Shown here: piece after piece, positions 8,226-15,926 of the stretch | Layout: each line of letters opens with the position of its first letter | Numbering within the stretch: position 1 is the stretch's first letter | NCBI GenBank assembly: GCA_009784935.1 | Contig: WQXI01000005.1 | Span: 1-64,000, forward strand | Origin: Treponema sp. | GTDB taxonomy: Bacteria > Spirochaetota > Spirochaetia > Treponematales > Breznakiellaceae | Direction: 5' to 3' | Length of the DNA: 64,000 bases | The notes under the pieces: model-generated | Told to the model about the DNA's origin: nothing | Database searches by the model: none | Seen by the model: only the letters and a program-made list of their open reading frames with translations | Position numbers and translations under genes: made by a program

Positions 8226-8582
8226 TTGGACGCAAAAGCAATTATAAGCCAAAGAATCAAGCATATAAGGAAGACATTAAAACTCACTCAACAGGATTTT
8301 GCTAATGATTTAAAAATAAGTCAGTCTCATGCAGGCGCAATGGAATTAGGCACGCGCAAAATCCCCGAACGAATAATAAAAATAATTTGCTTTACCTACA
8401 ACATAAACGAAAATTGGCTAAAAGCCGGCAAGGGAGAAATGTTCAAAAAAAGCCATGACCTTAAGCTGGAAGAAGCAATAAAAAACTTTAATAAACTTGA
8501 CGATCTCCTGCAGGACTATGTTCTAAAGCAGCTGCGTCTAACCCTCGAATACCAGCAGTCAAAGGATAAAAAAAATAAGTAA
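8226..8582 (+). CDS. XRE-family HTH transcriptional regulator
   Basis: A 118-residue DNA-binding protein. The Cro/C1-type helix-turn-helix fills residues 9-65 (RIKHIRKTLKLTQQDFANDL, then KISQSHAGAMELGTRKIPER), followed by a short C-terminal helical tail. The start is TTG 8226, chosen because GGGAAGG lies 5 bases upstream and no in-frame ATG gives a full HTH. It is divergent from the glucosaminidase-like/M15 pair and faces the 17-bp palindrome in their promoter, so it most likely represses that cassette. The tail (IKNFNKLDDLLQDYV) resembles the first 53 residues of the long form of the target gene. Phage-type repressors look like this, but no other phage gene is nearby. Confidence 0.85.
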   Translation: MDAKAIISQRIKHIRKTLKLTQQDFANDLKISQSHAGAMELGTRKIPERIIKIICFTYNINENWLKAGKGEMFKKSHDLKLEEAIKNFNKLDDLLQDYVLKQLRLTLEYQQSKDKKNK

Positions 8583-8597
8583 AAACCGGGTTTACTT
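8577..8597. terminator. Bidirectional terminator-like hairpin
   Basis: AAGTAAA (8577-8583) pairs with TTTACTT (8591-8597) across a 7-base loop, covering the stop codons of the convergent XRE and YebE-type genes. A-rich sequence on the left gives a T-run for minus-strand transcripts. The stem is short and AT-rich, so efficiency is uncertain. Confidence 0.45.
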
Positions 8598-9164
8598 TAG
8601 CAATTTTCTTGCCGCGGCTATGGTTCCGCCTCGCAGGTTTGTTACATCATTGGTAATGATCATTGCAGTCTCATCAAGCTTTCGGATTTCTTCGACAATT
8701 TCGTCTTTTCCTTTTCGCTTTGCAAATATCATAAGCACTGATTTTTCCGAATCGCGTCCTTGAGCTTCCATTGTGGTTACAGCATAACCCAAGTCTCTGA
8801 GGCTTCCTGTTATCTGTACAGTAAATTCTCTTGATACAATCGCCTGAATCATAACCTGCCCCATCGCTATATAGCTTTCGATTCTGGAGCCAACATAAAC
8901 ACCCAAGGAAAAACCAAGGCTGTACATTATGCCTTTTATAGGCGCGTCTGCCATCCCCATAATTACCCGCGATGCTACAAATGTCCACAATAGGACTTCG
9001 AAAAATGAAAGAATAGTTCCCTGACGGCGGTATCCTTTATTTATTAATATCGAACGCAAAGTGGCTATAGCTACTTCTATTGCTTTTAATAAAAAAATGA
9101 GAAATAACTCTAACGGATGTACGGCTATAACTGCCCTTATAATAAAATCGACCATACATAACAA
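8592..9164 (-). CDS. UPF0316/YebE-type membrane protein (DUF5698-DUF2179)
   Basis: A 190-residue protein with three hydrophobic helices in the first 105 residues (DUF5698-like: LKAIEVAIATLRSILINKGYRR, then GFSLGVYVGSRIE). A soluble C-terminal DUF2179-type domain follows (residues 108-185), including GYAVTTMEAQGRDSEKSVLMIFAKRK. Members are widespread in Firmicutes and spirochaetes and their function is unknown; DUF2179 domains may sense small ligands. An upstream Met pair (residues 1 and 4) leaves a 9-base uncertainty in the start. It is convergent with the XRE gene and divergent from alaS, so it is expressed alone. Confidence 0.75.
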   Translation of the reverse strand: MLCMVDFIIRAVIAVHPLELFLIFLLKAIEVAIATLRSILINKGYRRQGTILSFFEVLLWTFVASRVIMGMADAPIKGIMYSLGFSLGVYVGSRIESYIAMGQVMIQAIVSREFTVQITGSLRDLGYAVTTMEAQGRDSEKSVLMIFAKRKGKDEIVEEIRKLDETAMIITNDVTNLRGGTIAAARKLLK

Positions 9165-9217
9165 TACCTAATTATGGTTATTGAATCTAGTCTGCTCTCT
9201 GTGTTAATATAAAAAAC

Positions 9218-11050
9218 ATGAACCGTTTAACCGCTGATGAACTTCGCAGCAAGTATATTAATTTTTTTGTATCCAAAGGTCATGCAAAAATACAGGGAAA
9301 ATCCCTTCTTCCGGAAAATGACCCAACAGTCCTTTTTACCACTGCCGGCATGCACCCGCTTGTTCCGTATCTTTTGGGAGAAGAACATCCTGCCGGTAAA
9401 AGGCTTGTCGATTTTCAAAAGTGTATCCGCACAGGGGACATAGACGCTGTAGGCGATGCTTCTCACCTTACCTTCTTCGAAATGCTGGGCAACTGGTCGC
9501 TTGGAGATTACTTTAAAGAAGAAGCGATAAAAATGAGCTTTGAATTTTTAACTTCTCCCGAATGGCTTAACATTCCTTTAGAAAAACTCGGTGTTACTGT
9601 TTTTGAAGGCGAAGGTGAAATCCCAAAAGACGAAGAATCCGCAGCTATCTGGAAAAGTCTAGGAGTTCCCCAAAACCGAATCGCCTTCCTTCCCCGCGCA
9701 GATAACTGGTGGGGTCCTGCAGGCACTACAGGTCCTTGCGGTCCCGATACGGAAATGTTTTATTACCTTGGTGACGCTCCTTGCGGCAATGACTGCAAAC
9801 CGGGCTGTTCCTGCGGAAAATGGCTGGAAATCTGGAACGATGTCTTTATGCAGTATATTAAAACAGCCGAAGGTACTTACGAACCTCTTTCGCGAAAATG
9901 CGTTGATACAGGTATGGGAATCGAAAGAACCGTAACTGTGCTCAACGGTAAAAAAAGCGTTTATGATACCGAAATTTTTTCTCAGATTATCGAAGCCATA
10001 GAAAAACAATCCGGCTGTAAATATGCAGGCGGGGCAAACATCGAAACAGATAAATCTATTCGTATTATTGCAGATCATGTGCGTTCGGCGGCATTTATTC
10101 TGGGCGACCCAAAAGCTGTCAGCCCTTCAAATGTCGGAGCGGGTTATGTCCTCAGGCGTTTAATCCGAAGGGCTGTAAGGCATGCACGCAAATTAAAATC
10201 CGGCGACGCAAAAACCGGAACCTTCAATCTGTCCGCTATTGCAGAAGTTGTAATTAATCAATTTAAGGGACCTTATCCAGAGCTCCAAGAAAACCGCAAT
10301 TTTGTGATAGCAGAACTCAACAAAGAAGAAGAGAAATTCCTTGAGACATTACAGAAGGGAGAGCATGAGTTTGAAAAACTGCTTCCTAACCTTTTAAAAG
10401 ACCCCAGAAAAATTATGTCAGGACGGCTGGCTTTTAAGCTTTATGATACATACGGCTTCCCAATCGAATTAACCGAAGAACTTGCCGCAGAATCGGGTAT
10501 GACTGTAAACCGCGAAGAATTCGAAGAAGCATTTAAAAAACATCAGGAACTGTCACGTTCTCAAAGCGGACAGGCTTTTAAAGGCGGTCTTGGAGATCAG
10601 GGAGAAATGGCAGTTAAATACCATACAGCCACTCACCTTCTTCATCAGGCTTTGAGAGCTGTTCTTGGAGAAAGCGCTGCCCAAAAAGGAAGCAATATTA
10701 CTGCAGAACGCCTCAGGTTCGATTTTACCCATGACAGCCCTATGACGCCTGACCAAATCAAAAAAACCGAAGATATTGTCAATGAACAAATAAAGAAGGA
10801 TTTGCCGGTTTCTATGGAAACTATGAGTATAGAAGATGCAAAAGCCGCTGGGGCTATTGCGCTTTTCGGCGAAAAATACGAAGCTCAGGTTAAAGTCTAC
10901 ACAATCGGTAATTCTGCGGCTGATTTCTTTACAAAAGAGGTCTGCGGGGGTCCCCATGTAGAACGTACCGGCGGTTTAGGGGATTTTAAGATTCAAAAAG
11001 AACAGTCTTCTTCGGCAGGGGTACGCCGTATTAGAGCTGTTTTAAACTAG
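9218..11050 (+). CDS. alaS: Alanyl-tRNA synthetase, short form
   Basis: A 610-residue class II synthetase that charges tRNA-Ala. The catalytic domain (residues 1-250) opens with ELRSKYINFFVSKGH and includes GNWSLGDYFKEEAI, a cysteine cluster (CGNDCKPGCSCGKW) and GMGIERTVTVLNG. The tRNA-recognition region and the editing domain follow, with zinc ligands HTATH (469-473) and CGGPH (576-580), which hydrolyses Ser/Gly-tRNA-Ala. The protein stops 30 residues after CGGPH, so the C-terminal C-Ala/oligomerisation domain of about 870-residue bacterial enzymes is absent. Such short AlaRS forms are known in spirochaetes, so this is not read as truncation. It begins the plus-strand run to groES. Confidence 0.96.
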   Translation: MNRLTADELRSKYINFFVSKGHAKIQGKSLLPENDPTVLFTTAGMHPLVPYLLGEEHPAGKRLVDFQKCIRTGDIDAVGDASHLTFFEMLGNWSLGDYFKEEAIKMSFEFLTSPEWLNIPLEKLGVTVFEGEGEIPKDEESAAIWKSLGVPQNRIAFLPRADNWWGPAGTTGPCGPDTEMFYYLGDAPCGNDCKPGCSCGKWLEIWNDVFMQYIKTAEGTYEPLSRKCVDTGMGIERTVTVLNGKKSVYDTEIFSQIIEAIEKQSGCKYAGGANIETDKSIRIIADHVRSAAFILGDPKAVSPSNVGAGYVLRRLIRRAVRHARKLKSGDAKTGTFNLSAIAEVVINQFKGPYPELQENRNFVIAELNKEEEKFLETLQKGEHEFEKLLPNLLKDPRKIMSGRLAFKLYDTYGFPIELTEELAAESGMTVNREEFEEAFKKHQELSRSQSGQAFKGGLGDQGEMAVKYHTATHLLHQALRAVLGESAAQKGSNITAERLRFDFTHDSPMTPDQIKKTEDIVNEQIKKDLPVSMETMSIEDAKAAGAIALFGEKYEAQVKVYTIGNSAADFFTKEVCGGPHVERTGGLGDFKIQKEQSSSAGVRRIRAVLN

Positions 11051-11072
11051 TAACTTTATACTAGTTATTTTT
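11045..11072 (+). terminator. Terminator-like hairpin after alaS
   Basis: AACTAGTA (11045-11052) pairs perfectly with TACTAGTT (11059-11066) around a 6-base loop, followed by ATTTTT. The left arm contains the alaS stop codon. The stem is AT-rich, so partial read-through into the SurA-like gene is likely. Confidence 0.55.
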
Positions 11073-11102
11073 GTTTAGTTTGTGATATATTAAAACAGAG
11101 GG

Positions 11103-12149
11103 ATGTATATGAAACAGATATTATTTATATTTTTGGCAGCCATTATTACGGTCTCTGCCTTTGCTCAGGCAAATTTACAGACTGCGGCAACAGTTAATCT
11201 TGTCAGAACAGAACAAATAACTGTTGGGCAGCTTCGTGCCGAAGTTGAACGAATGCAGCGGTCTACTAACCGCACTTTGACTCAGCAGGAAAGGCTTCAG
11301 GTTCTTGATGTGATGATCAATGAACGCCTTGTTTTACAGGCAGCAGAACGCGACAGGCAGACTATTTCTGAACAAGAAGTTAATCAGCAGTTACAGCAGT
11401 TCCGTAACCAGATGGCTCAGCAGCTTGGCCGTCAGCCTACAGACGCTGAATTTGCGCAGGCTGTCCAGAACGAAAGCGGGCTCAATGTTAGTGAGTTCAG
11501 TGCACAGCTTCGCAGACAAATGACTGTTCAAAAATACCTTTTATGGAAAAAGAAAGATTTATTCGATTCCATAAGACCGCCTACAGACGCGGAAATTGCC
11601 GCTGAGTACACTATAAGAAGAACCGAACTTGTACGCCCGGACACAATCCGTTTTACAATGATACAAGTCCCTTACGGCGCGGATGCCGCTTCCAGACAGA
11701 GAGCGAGAACTCTCGCGGATTCGCTTGTCAGAGAAATTAACAATGACCCTTCTAAATTTGACGAAGTCGCAACCCGCAGTGTCGCGCCTAACTCCGGTTA
11801 TCAGGCGGGAGACGCAGGTTATATTCCAAGAAATGCGGATGCAAGACAGGTATTGGGGCAACCCTTCCTCGACGTAGCATTCGCTTTAAGGCAAGGTCAA
11901 GTATCACGCCTTATAGAAGGTCAGCAGGGTTTTCAGATAATTAAAGTTACAGAAAGTTATGCCTCACGCCAGCTAGAACTTACTGATATTCTCCAGCTTG
12001 GAACAGCAATAACTGTAAGAGATTACATTGGTCAGTTTTTATTAAACCAAAGACAGCAGGCTATTTTAACGCAGGCAAGCAATGAGCTTATTGCAGAACT
12101 GAGAACAGGCAGAACATTTACGGTATTAGAAAATAATATTCGCTGGTAG
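11103..12149 (+). CDS. Periplasmic SurA/PpiC-type peptidyl-prolyl isomerase
   Basis: A 348-residue exported protein: signal peptide ending near SAFAQ (residues 18-22), a SurA-like helical N-terminal chaperone domain (TVGQLRAEVERM, QERLQVLDVMINERLVLQAA), and a parvulin/rotamase domain at about residues 170-290 (FTMIQVPYGADAA, DAGYIPR, LRQGQVSRLIEGQQGFQIIKV). It ends in a helix (ELIAELRTGRTFTVL). SurA-type proteins escort unfolded outer-membrane proteins through the periplasm. The start may be ATG 11103 or the second Met at 11109; AGAGGG lies just before both. It is 6 bases before nusB, indicating one transcript. Confidence 0.85.
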   Translation: MYMKQILFIFLAAIITVSAFAQANLQTAATVNLVRTEQITVGQLRAEVERMQRSTNRTLTQQERLQVLDVMINERLVLQAAERDRQTISEQEVNQQLQQFRNQMAQQLGRQPTDAEFAQAVQNESGLNVSEFSAQLRRQMTVQKYLLWKKKDLFDSIRPPTDAEIAAEYTIRRTELVRPDTIRFTMIQVPYGADAASRQRARTLADSLVREINNDPSKFDEVATRSVAPNSGYQAGDAGYIPRNADARQVLGQPFLDVAFALRQGQVSRLIEGQQGFQIIKVTESYASRQLELTDILQLGTAITVRDYIGQFLLNQRQQAILTQASNELIAELRTGRTFTVLENNIRW

Positions 12150-12154
12150 CCGAA

Positions 12155-12595
12155 ATGACATCAAGGCGAAAAGGCCGAATTTTGGCTTTTCAAGCTTTAT
12201 ACTTTTGGGAAGCGTCGTCTCAGCAAAACCTTGAGCGCGCTTCTCTTGAGGAGCTTGTAAGTTTCGCCTGGCTGGATGACGAAAAACTCAATAAACTCGA
12301 TAATGAAATTGCAGTTTTTTCGCGCTTGATAATTACAGGCACAATCGAAAACATTCAAAAAATTGATACTCTTATATCCGAACATTTAGAGAATTGGGAT
12401 ATATCACGGCTTAACCGCGTAGATCTCGCTATCCTCAGAATATCCGCTTATACGCTTTTTTTTCAGAAAGAAATTGAGCCGTCAATTGTCATAGACGAAG
12501 CAATCGGGATTTCCAGAGAATATGGAGCGGATGATTCTTATAAATTTATAAACGGTGTCCTTGACAGTATCCGAAAAGCGGCAGTAAGCGTATGA
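12155..12595 (+). CDS. nusB: Transcription antitermination factor NusB
   Basis: A 146-residue all-helical protein. The N-terminal RRKGRILAFQALYFWEAS is the conserved arginine-rich first helix of NusB, and the C-terminal VDLAILRISAYTLFF ... PSIVIDEAIGISREYGADDSYKFINGVLD is the family signature. With NusE (ribosomal protein S10) NusB binds boxA RNA and supports rRNA antitermination. Its end overlaps the next start by 4 bases (ATGA), implying coupling. Confidence 0.95.
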   Translation: MTSRRKGRILAFQALYFWEASSQQNLERASLEELVSFAWLDDEKLNKLDNEIAVFSRLIITGTIENIQKIDTLISEHLENWDISRLNRVDLAILRISAYTLFFQKEIEPSIVIDEAIGISREYGADDSYKFINGVLDSIRKAAVSV

Positions 12596-14223
12596 GGCAA
12601 TTAAGAGTTACGCTGCTTGCAGGTGTGATACTTTTATTGATTGCCGGCGGCGTATTTACAATCTTTATCTTTGCCGATAGAAACGCAAATGCCGTTACCC
12701 GCCAGCAGGAAAATTTCAGCAGAATGCTCCGCGACTTTGACATTGATTTTAACGAACTCTCTTCTAATCAGCGCATTACAGAAAATGAAATAGAAATGTT
12801 AAATGCGCTGCTGGACAATATCGAAAGAAGGGCTATAAGCGTAGAATCATGGCTTTCTGTTTTAAAAAGACGAAGAGCTATCGCTTCATTGCATGCGCCT
12901 TCTTTAGCGGCATACCGCGCTTGTCTTGAGAGAGCTTTAGACGCCTACCCTTCTTCTCAGCCTATTATTGCACTTGCCGCAGCTTCTCTTGTTAAAAATA
13001 CAGCGATCAATAGAGAGATAGAAGCGCAGCTCCGCGATTGGATGTCGTTTATAACAGATTCACCTTTTAATTCTCTTCGCCTTGGACTTCACGTAATATT
13101 AGGCGACTTTAGAAATCCTGAGAGAGCTTCTGTAATACCTGCAAATATTTATTCTGACGGCACTGAGTCTATAGGTATAAATATTGCAGTTTTAAGAATA
13201 CTCAGAAATGATATAAGAGGAGCCGCTTCTGATATTCATGTTCTTTTAAATTCTGCTTCTCCGTCTGTAAATGCGTATCTTTTTGCCGCAGAGTACCATT
13301 ATGATTTTGGCGATCTTCTGCGAAGCGCAGAAATATTCTCTTTGATTAACGACGAACACGCTTTGACCCGCCAAGCTGACGCGCTTTATCTAAGCGGAAA
13401 TACAGAAATGGCAATGGTAATTTGGAATGCGTTAATCGATTATGACAACGAAACAAGCCTTTATAATCTCGCTCTAAATACAGATGATCCGGAGCAAAAA
13501 GCCGCTTATCTGGAAAAACTTGTAAATCTTGATTCTACCTCCAATAAAGAAAGCAGGCAGTTCGGTTTAATTCTATACAGCCGTATTCTGGAATATTCCG
13601 AGGCTATTGCTCTTTTAAGAAACAGCGTTCATTTTTCTCCTGAGGATTATCCGTACATAGATTTAGAGATTTGCAAACGTCATGCGATAGATCAAAATCT
13701 TGGCAGAAAGATTGCGGAAACTTGGCTTCTTTTGGATCGCCACGAAAGAAATGAAGAACTGTATAAATGGGCAGCATGGCATTTCTTTTTTCAGCGGAGT
13801 TTTGACGAATCAAGAATTCTTCTTGACCGCCTTTATATATTAAAAATGAGCGGGCAATGGATTAATATATACAATGCTATTCAGTATATGAACGAAGGAA
13901 ACCTCGACAGAGCTGCTGATATTCTGCATTTGATTCATGACGAAGACGCTCCGTGGTATGTAAACGCAAATCTTGGGCGTATTTATGAAACAACCTATAC
14001 TCCCAGCAGGGCTATAGAACAGTACTATACCGCTTCCGAAAAATTATTAAGCCCGGCAGGACCTGTAAATCTAAAAACTGTTTCCCGTATCCAATCCCGC
14101 ATAGCAAGGTGTTTTAGAGCCCTAAATCGCCCGGGAGAGGTGCGCAGGGTGCTAAATTATGCTCTGGAACTGGATCCTTCAAATTTAACAGCTCAAATGG
14201 AGCTGGACAGAATACGTAATTAA
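12592..14223 (+). CDS. Membrane-anchored TPR-repeat protein
   Basis: A 543-residue protein with one N-terminal hydrophobic segment (residues 7-28, LLAGVILLLIAGGVFTIFIF) as an uncleaved anchor or signal peptide. A long helical periplasmic region follows. Tetratricopeptide-like repeats are clearest in the second half (for example PWYVNANLGRIYETTYTPSRA and CFRALNRPGEVRRVLNYALELDPSN). It starts inside the nusB stop. No catalytic motif is visible. TPR proteins act as scaffolds; being next to a SurA-like chaperone suggests an envelope role, but this is only context. Confidence 0.65.
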   Translation: MRQLRVTLLAGVILLLIAGGVFTIFIFADRNANAVTRQQENFSRMLRDFDIDFNELSSNQRITENEIEMLNALLDNIERRAISVESWLSVLKRRRAIASLHAPSLAAYRACLERALDAYPSSQPIIALAAASLVKNTAINREIEAQLRDWMSFITDSPFNSLRLGLHVILGDFRNPERASVIPANIYSDGTESIGINIAVLRILRNDIRGAASDIHVLLNSASPSVNAYLFAAEYHYDFGDLLRSAEIFSLINDEHALTRQADALYLSGNTEMAMVIWNALIDYDNETSLYNLALNTDDPEQKAAYLEKLVNLDSTSNKESRQFGLILYSRILEYSEAIALLRNSVHFSPEDYPYIDLEICKRHAIDQNLGRKIAETWLLLDRHERNEELYKWAAWHFFFQRSFDESRILLDRLYILKMSGQWINIYNAIQYMNEGNLDRAADILHLIHDEDAPWYVNANLGRIYETTYTPSRAIEQYYTASEKLLSPAGPVNLKTVSRIQSRIARCFRALNRPGEVRRVLNYALELDPSNLTAQMELDRIRN

Positions 14224-14230
14224 ACTGGTC

Positions 14231-14259
14231 TTGACAGTAAAACCTAATTTTTATATATT
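14231..14259 (+). promoter_or_regulatory. Promoter of groES
   Basis: A perfect TTGACA (14231-14236) and TATATT (14254-14259) with a 17-bp spacer lie 35 bp upstream of groES. No CIRCE element (TTAGCACTC-N9-GAGTGCTAA) is present between promoter and start, so HrcA control is not indicated. Confidence 0.75.
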
Positions 14260-14294
14260 ATTGTAAACAATTACTATTATCTTGGAGGAATTAT

Positions 14295-14567
14295 ATGAAA
14301 GTTAAACCCTTGGCAGACCGCGTCATGGTTAAACTAGAAAAAAACGAAGCTAAAACAGCCGGAGGCATTATTATTCCGGATACAGCTCAGGAAAAGACAC
14401 AAACAGGAACTGTTGTAGCAGTAGGACCGGGCACAGAAAAAGTACCAATGACTGTTAAAAGCGGCGACAAGGTTATGCATGACAAATATGCAGGAACTCA
14501 AATAAAAATTGACGGGGAAGAACACCTAATCCTCAAAATGGCTGATATAATTGCGATTGTTGAATAA
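14295..14567 (+). CDS. groES: Co-chaperonin GroES
   Basis: A 90-residue GroES: KVKPLADRVMVKLEKNEAKTAGGIIIPDTAQEKTQTGTVVAVGPG is the typical first half, including the mobile loop (residues 17-33). VKSGDKVMHDKYAGTQIKIDGEEHLILKMADIIAIVE completes the beta-barrel. It caps the GroEL cage during protein folding. A strong TTGGAGGAA ribosome-binding site precedes the ATG. groEL is not adjacent; the next gene is a lipoprotein that overlaps the groES 3' end. Confidence 0.97.
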   Translation: MKVKPLADRVMVKLEKNEAKTAGGIIIPDTAQEKTQTGTVVAVGPGTEKVPMTVKSGDKVMHDKYAGTQIKIDGEEHLILKMADIIAIVE

Positions 14568-15918
14568 AACTTTCATTTTATCAGTTTTATTTTCTCTTTT
14601 ATTGACTTTAGTCTTTACTTCGTGTTCTAGGCTTGGATACGGAGTATTACTCTGGTCTGTTGACGAACCAATGATTGATTCCGGCACTGTTTTGCCTGTC
14701 TATATTAAATCCAACATTGAACAAATATGGGTAGTCGGCGTACCGGAACCGCACAGAGGCGGCAGAGATTATAAACTGGAAATACCTATTAACCAGCTTG
14801 AATTTTTGGGCAGCAAACGAAAAGCGATGAAATGGGCAGAAGAGTTTGCGCCGTACGCAACAGCATACGCAGAAAATCTTCAGGACGGGCTTCCTATCCG
14901 CGAAGGAACTGATAATAATTCTCGGCGTGTTTACCGTCTTCGCCTTGGAGAAGTAATAAAAATCCTGGGTAAGGCTAGAGGCACTCCGCCTATAAGCACA
15001 ACGGGAGATCCTCTGCCCGGCGACTGGTACAAAGTCATGACGAATGACGGCGTAGTCGGTTATTGTTTTTCTTACAGATTAAAAATATTTAATTCTAACG
15101 AATCTTCCGGGGATTCATCTGTCTCTCTGCCGTCTGTAAATACAGAAACCAGAGGCGCTCTTCCTGATCCGGAACTTGAATTAATTTTGTCCAAAACATG
15201 GTCTGCCGAATTGTATCTGCAAATGGTAAACTCAAGACGTTATGATATGGCAGAGATAGAAAAAAAATACTGTTTTGATATTGGATACGAAACAGGAGTC
15301 GCAAGAATTATTCTGCCTGACATAGAAAGACAATTTACATATGAAAAAATAACCGCAGAAGGCGAAAGAACATGGCGCTTTGACGGAACTACTCCTTCCA
15401 ATCTGCAGATGACGCTTAGGAACAATAATACTCTTATCGTTCAATTTTTGGACAGCGTTGGAACAAGGCGCAGTCTTACTTTTACATCTCTTTCTGTTGA
15501 TATAGACGATATAATTGTTCAGGAAAACGCAAGACGCGAAGCGCAGTTCCTTACTATTTACAATAATGGCCCTGTATTTACCAGTAATAATTACGGAACA
15601 ATAACTCTCCTTAGATCCGGCGGATTAACATGGACAGGCTTTGAGTCGCTTGTTCCGCAGTTTATTCCTTCTGAGACAAACGGAACCGGAAGAATTAATA
15701 TGGACTTATATATCGCTTCTTCCTACAGTGATAATTTTAACGGAGCGTTTACCCTTCAATTTTCTGACATAAGAGTAAACAATACTCTTTATTTTATGTA
15801 TGCAATAGATAATCAAAGTCTGCGTCTCGAAATTATCCCTGATTTCGGAATAGAAGGAGTTACCGTCATCCGGCGCGCATCTCCTCCCACTGTTTTATAT
15901 TTCTTTAAAGATTCTTAA
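14551..15918 (+). CDS. SH3-domain lipoprotein
   Basis: A lipoprotein of about 450 residues. The start is a TTG inside the groES 3' end (14551, or TTG 14557/14560), giving a hydrophobic leader and lipobox VFTSC at residues 22-26. A bacterial SH3-like domain sits at about residues 110-180: GLPIREGTDNNSRRVYRLRLGE, then GDWYKVMTNDGVVGYCFSYRL. The C-terminal 250 residues are beta-rich with no recognised motif. Bacterial SH3 domains often bind cell-wall peptides. No other start with a better ribosome-binding site was found, so translation is probably coupled to groES. Confidence 0.65.
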   Translation: MRLLNKTFILSVLFSLLLTLVFTSCSRLGYGVLLWSVDEPMIDSGTVLPVYIKSNIEQIWVVGVPEPHRGGRDYKLEIPINQLEFLGSKRKAMKWAEEFAPYATAYAENLQDGLPIREGTDNNSRRVYRLRLGEVIKILGKARGTPPISTTGDPLPGDWYKVMTNDGVVGYCFSYRLKIFNSNESSGDSSVSLPSVNTETRGALPDPELELILSKTWSAELYLQMVNSRRYDMAEIEKKYCFDIGYETGVARIILPDIERQFTYEKITAEGERTWRFDGTTPSNLQMTLRNNNTLIVQFLDSVGTRRSLTFTSLSVDIDDIIVQENARREAQFLTIYNNGPVFTSNNYGTITLLRSGGLTWTGFESLVPQFIPSETNGTGRINMDLYIASSYSDNFNGAFTLQFSDIRVNNTLYFMYAIDNQSLRLEIIPDFGIEGVTVIRRASPPTVLYFFKDS

Positions 15919-15926
15919 AAGCTGCA

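Noticed and set aside
6511-8582. Prophage lysis module
   Set aside because: A phage-like repressor and two wall hydrolases are present, but no holin, structural, integrase or terminase gene and no attachment-site repeats; neighbours are housekeeping genes.
9659-10078. 139-codon frame antisense to alaS
   Set aside because: Lies wholly opposite a strongly conserved synthetase domain and has no ribosome-binding site; a shadow of alaS codon use.
9218-11050. alaS read as truncated
   Set aside because: The gene ends cleanly after the editing-site CGGPH motif, with no remnant of the C-terminal domain downstream; short forms are known in spirochaetes.
14260-14294. Possible heat-shock CIRCE operator before groES
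   Set aside because: Only a short ATTGT-AA-ACAAT palindrome is present; the TTAGCACTC-N9-GAGTGCTAA pattern is absent.
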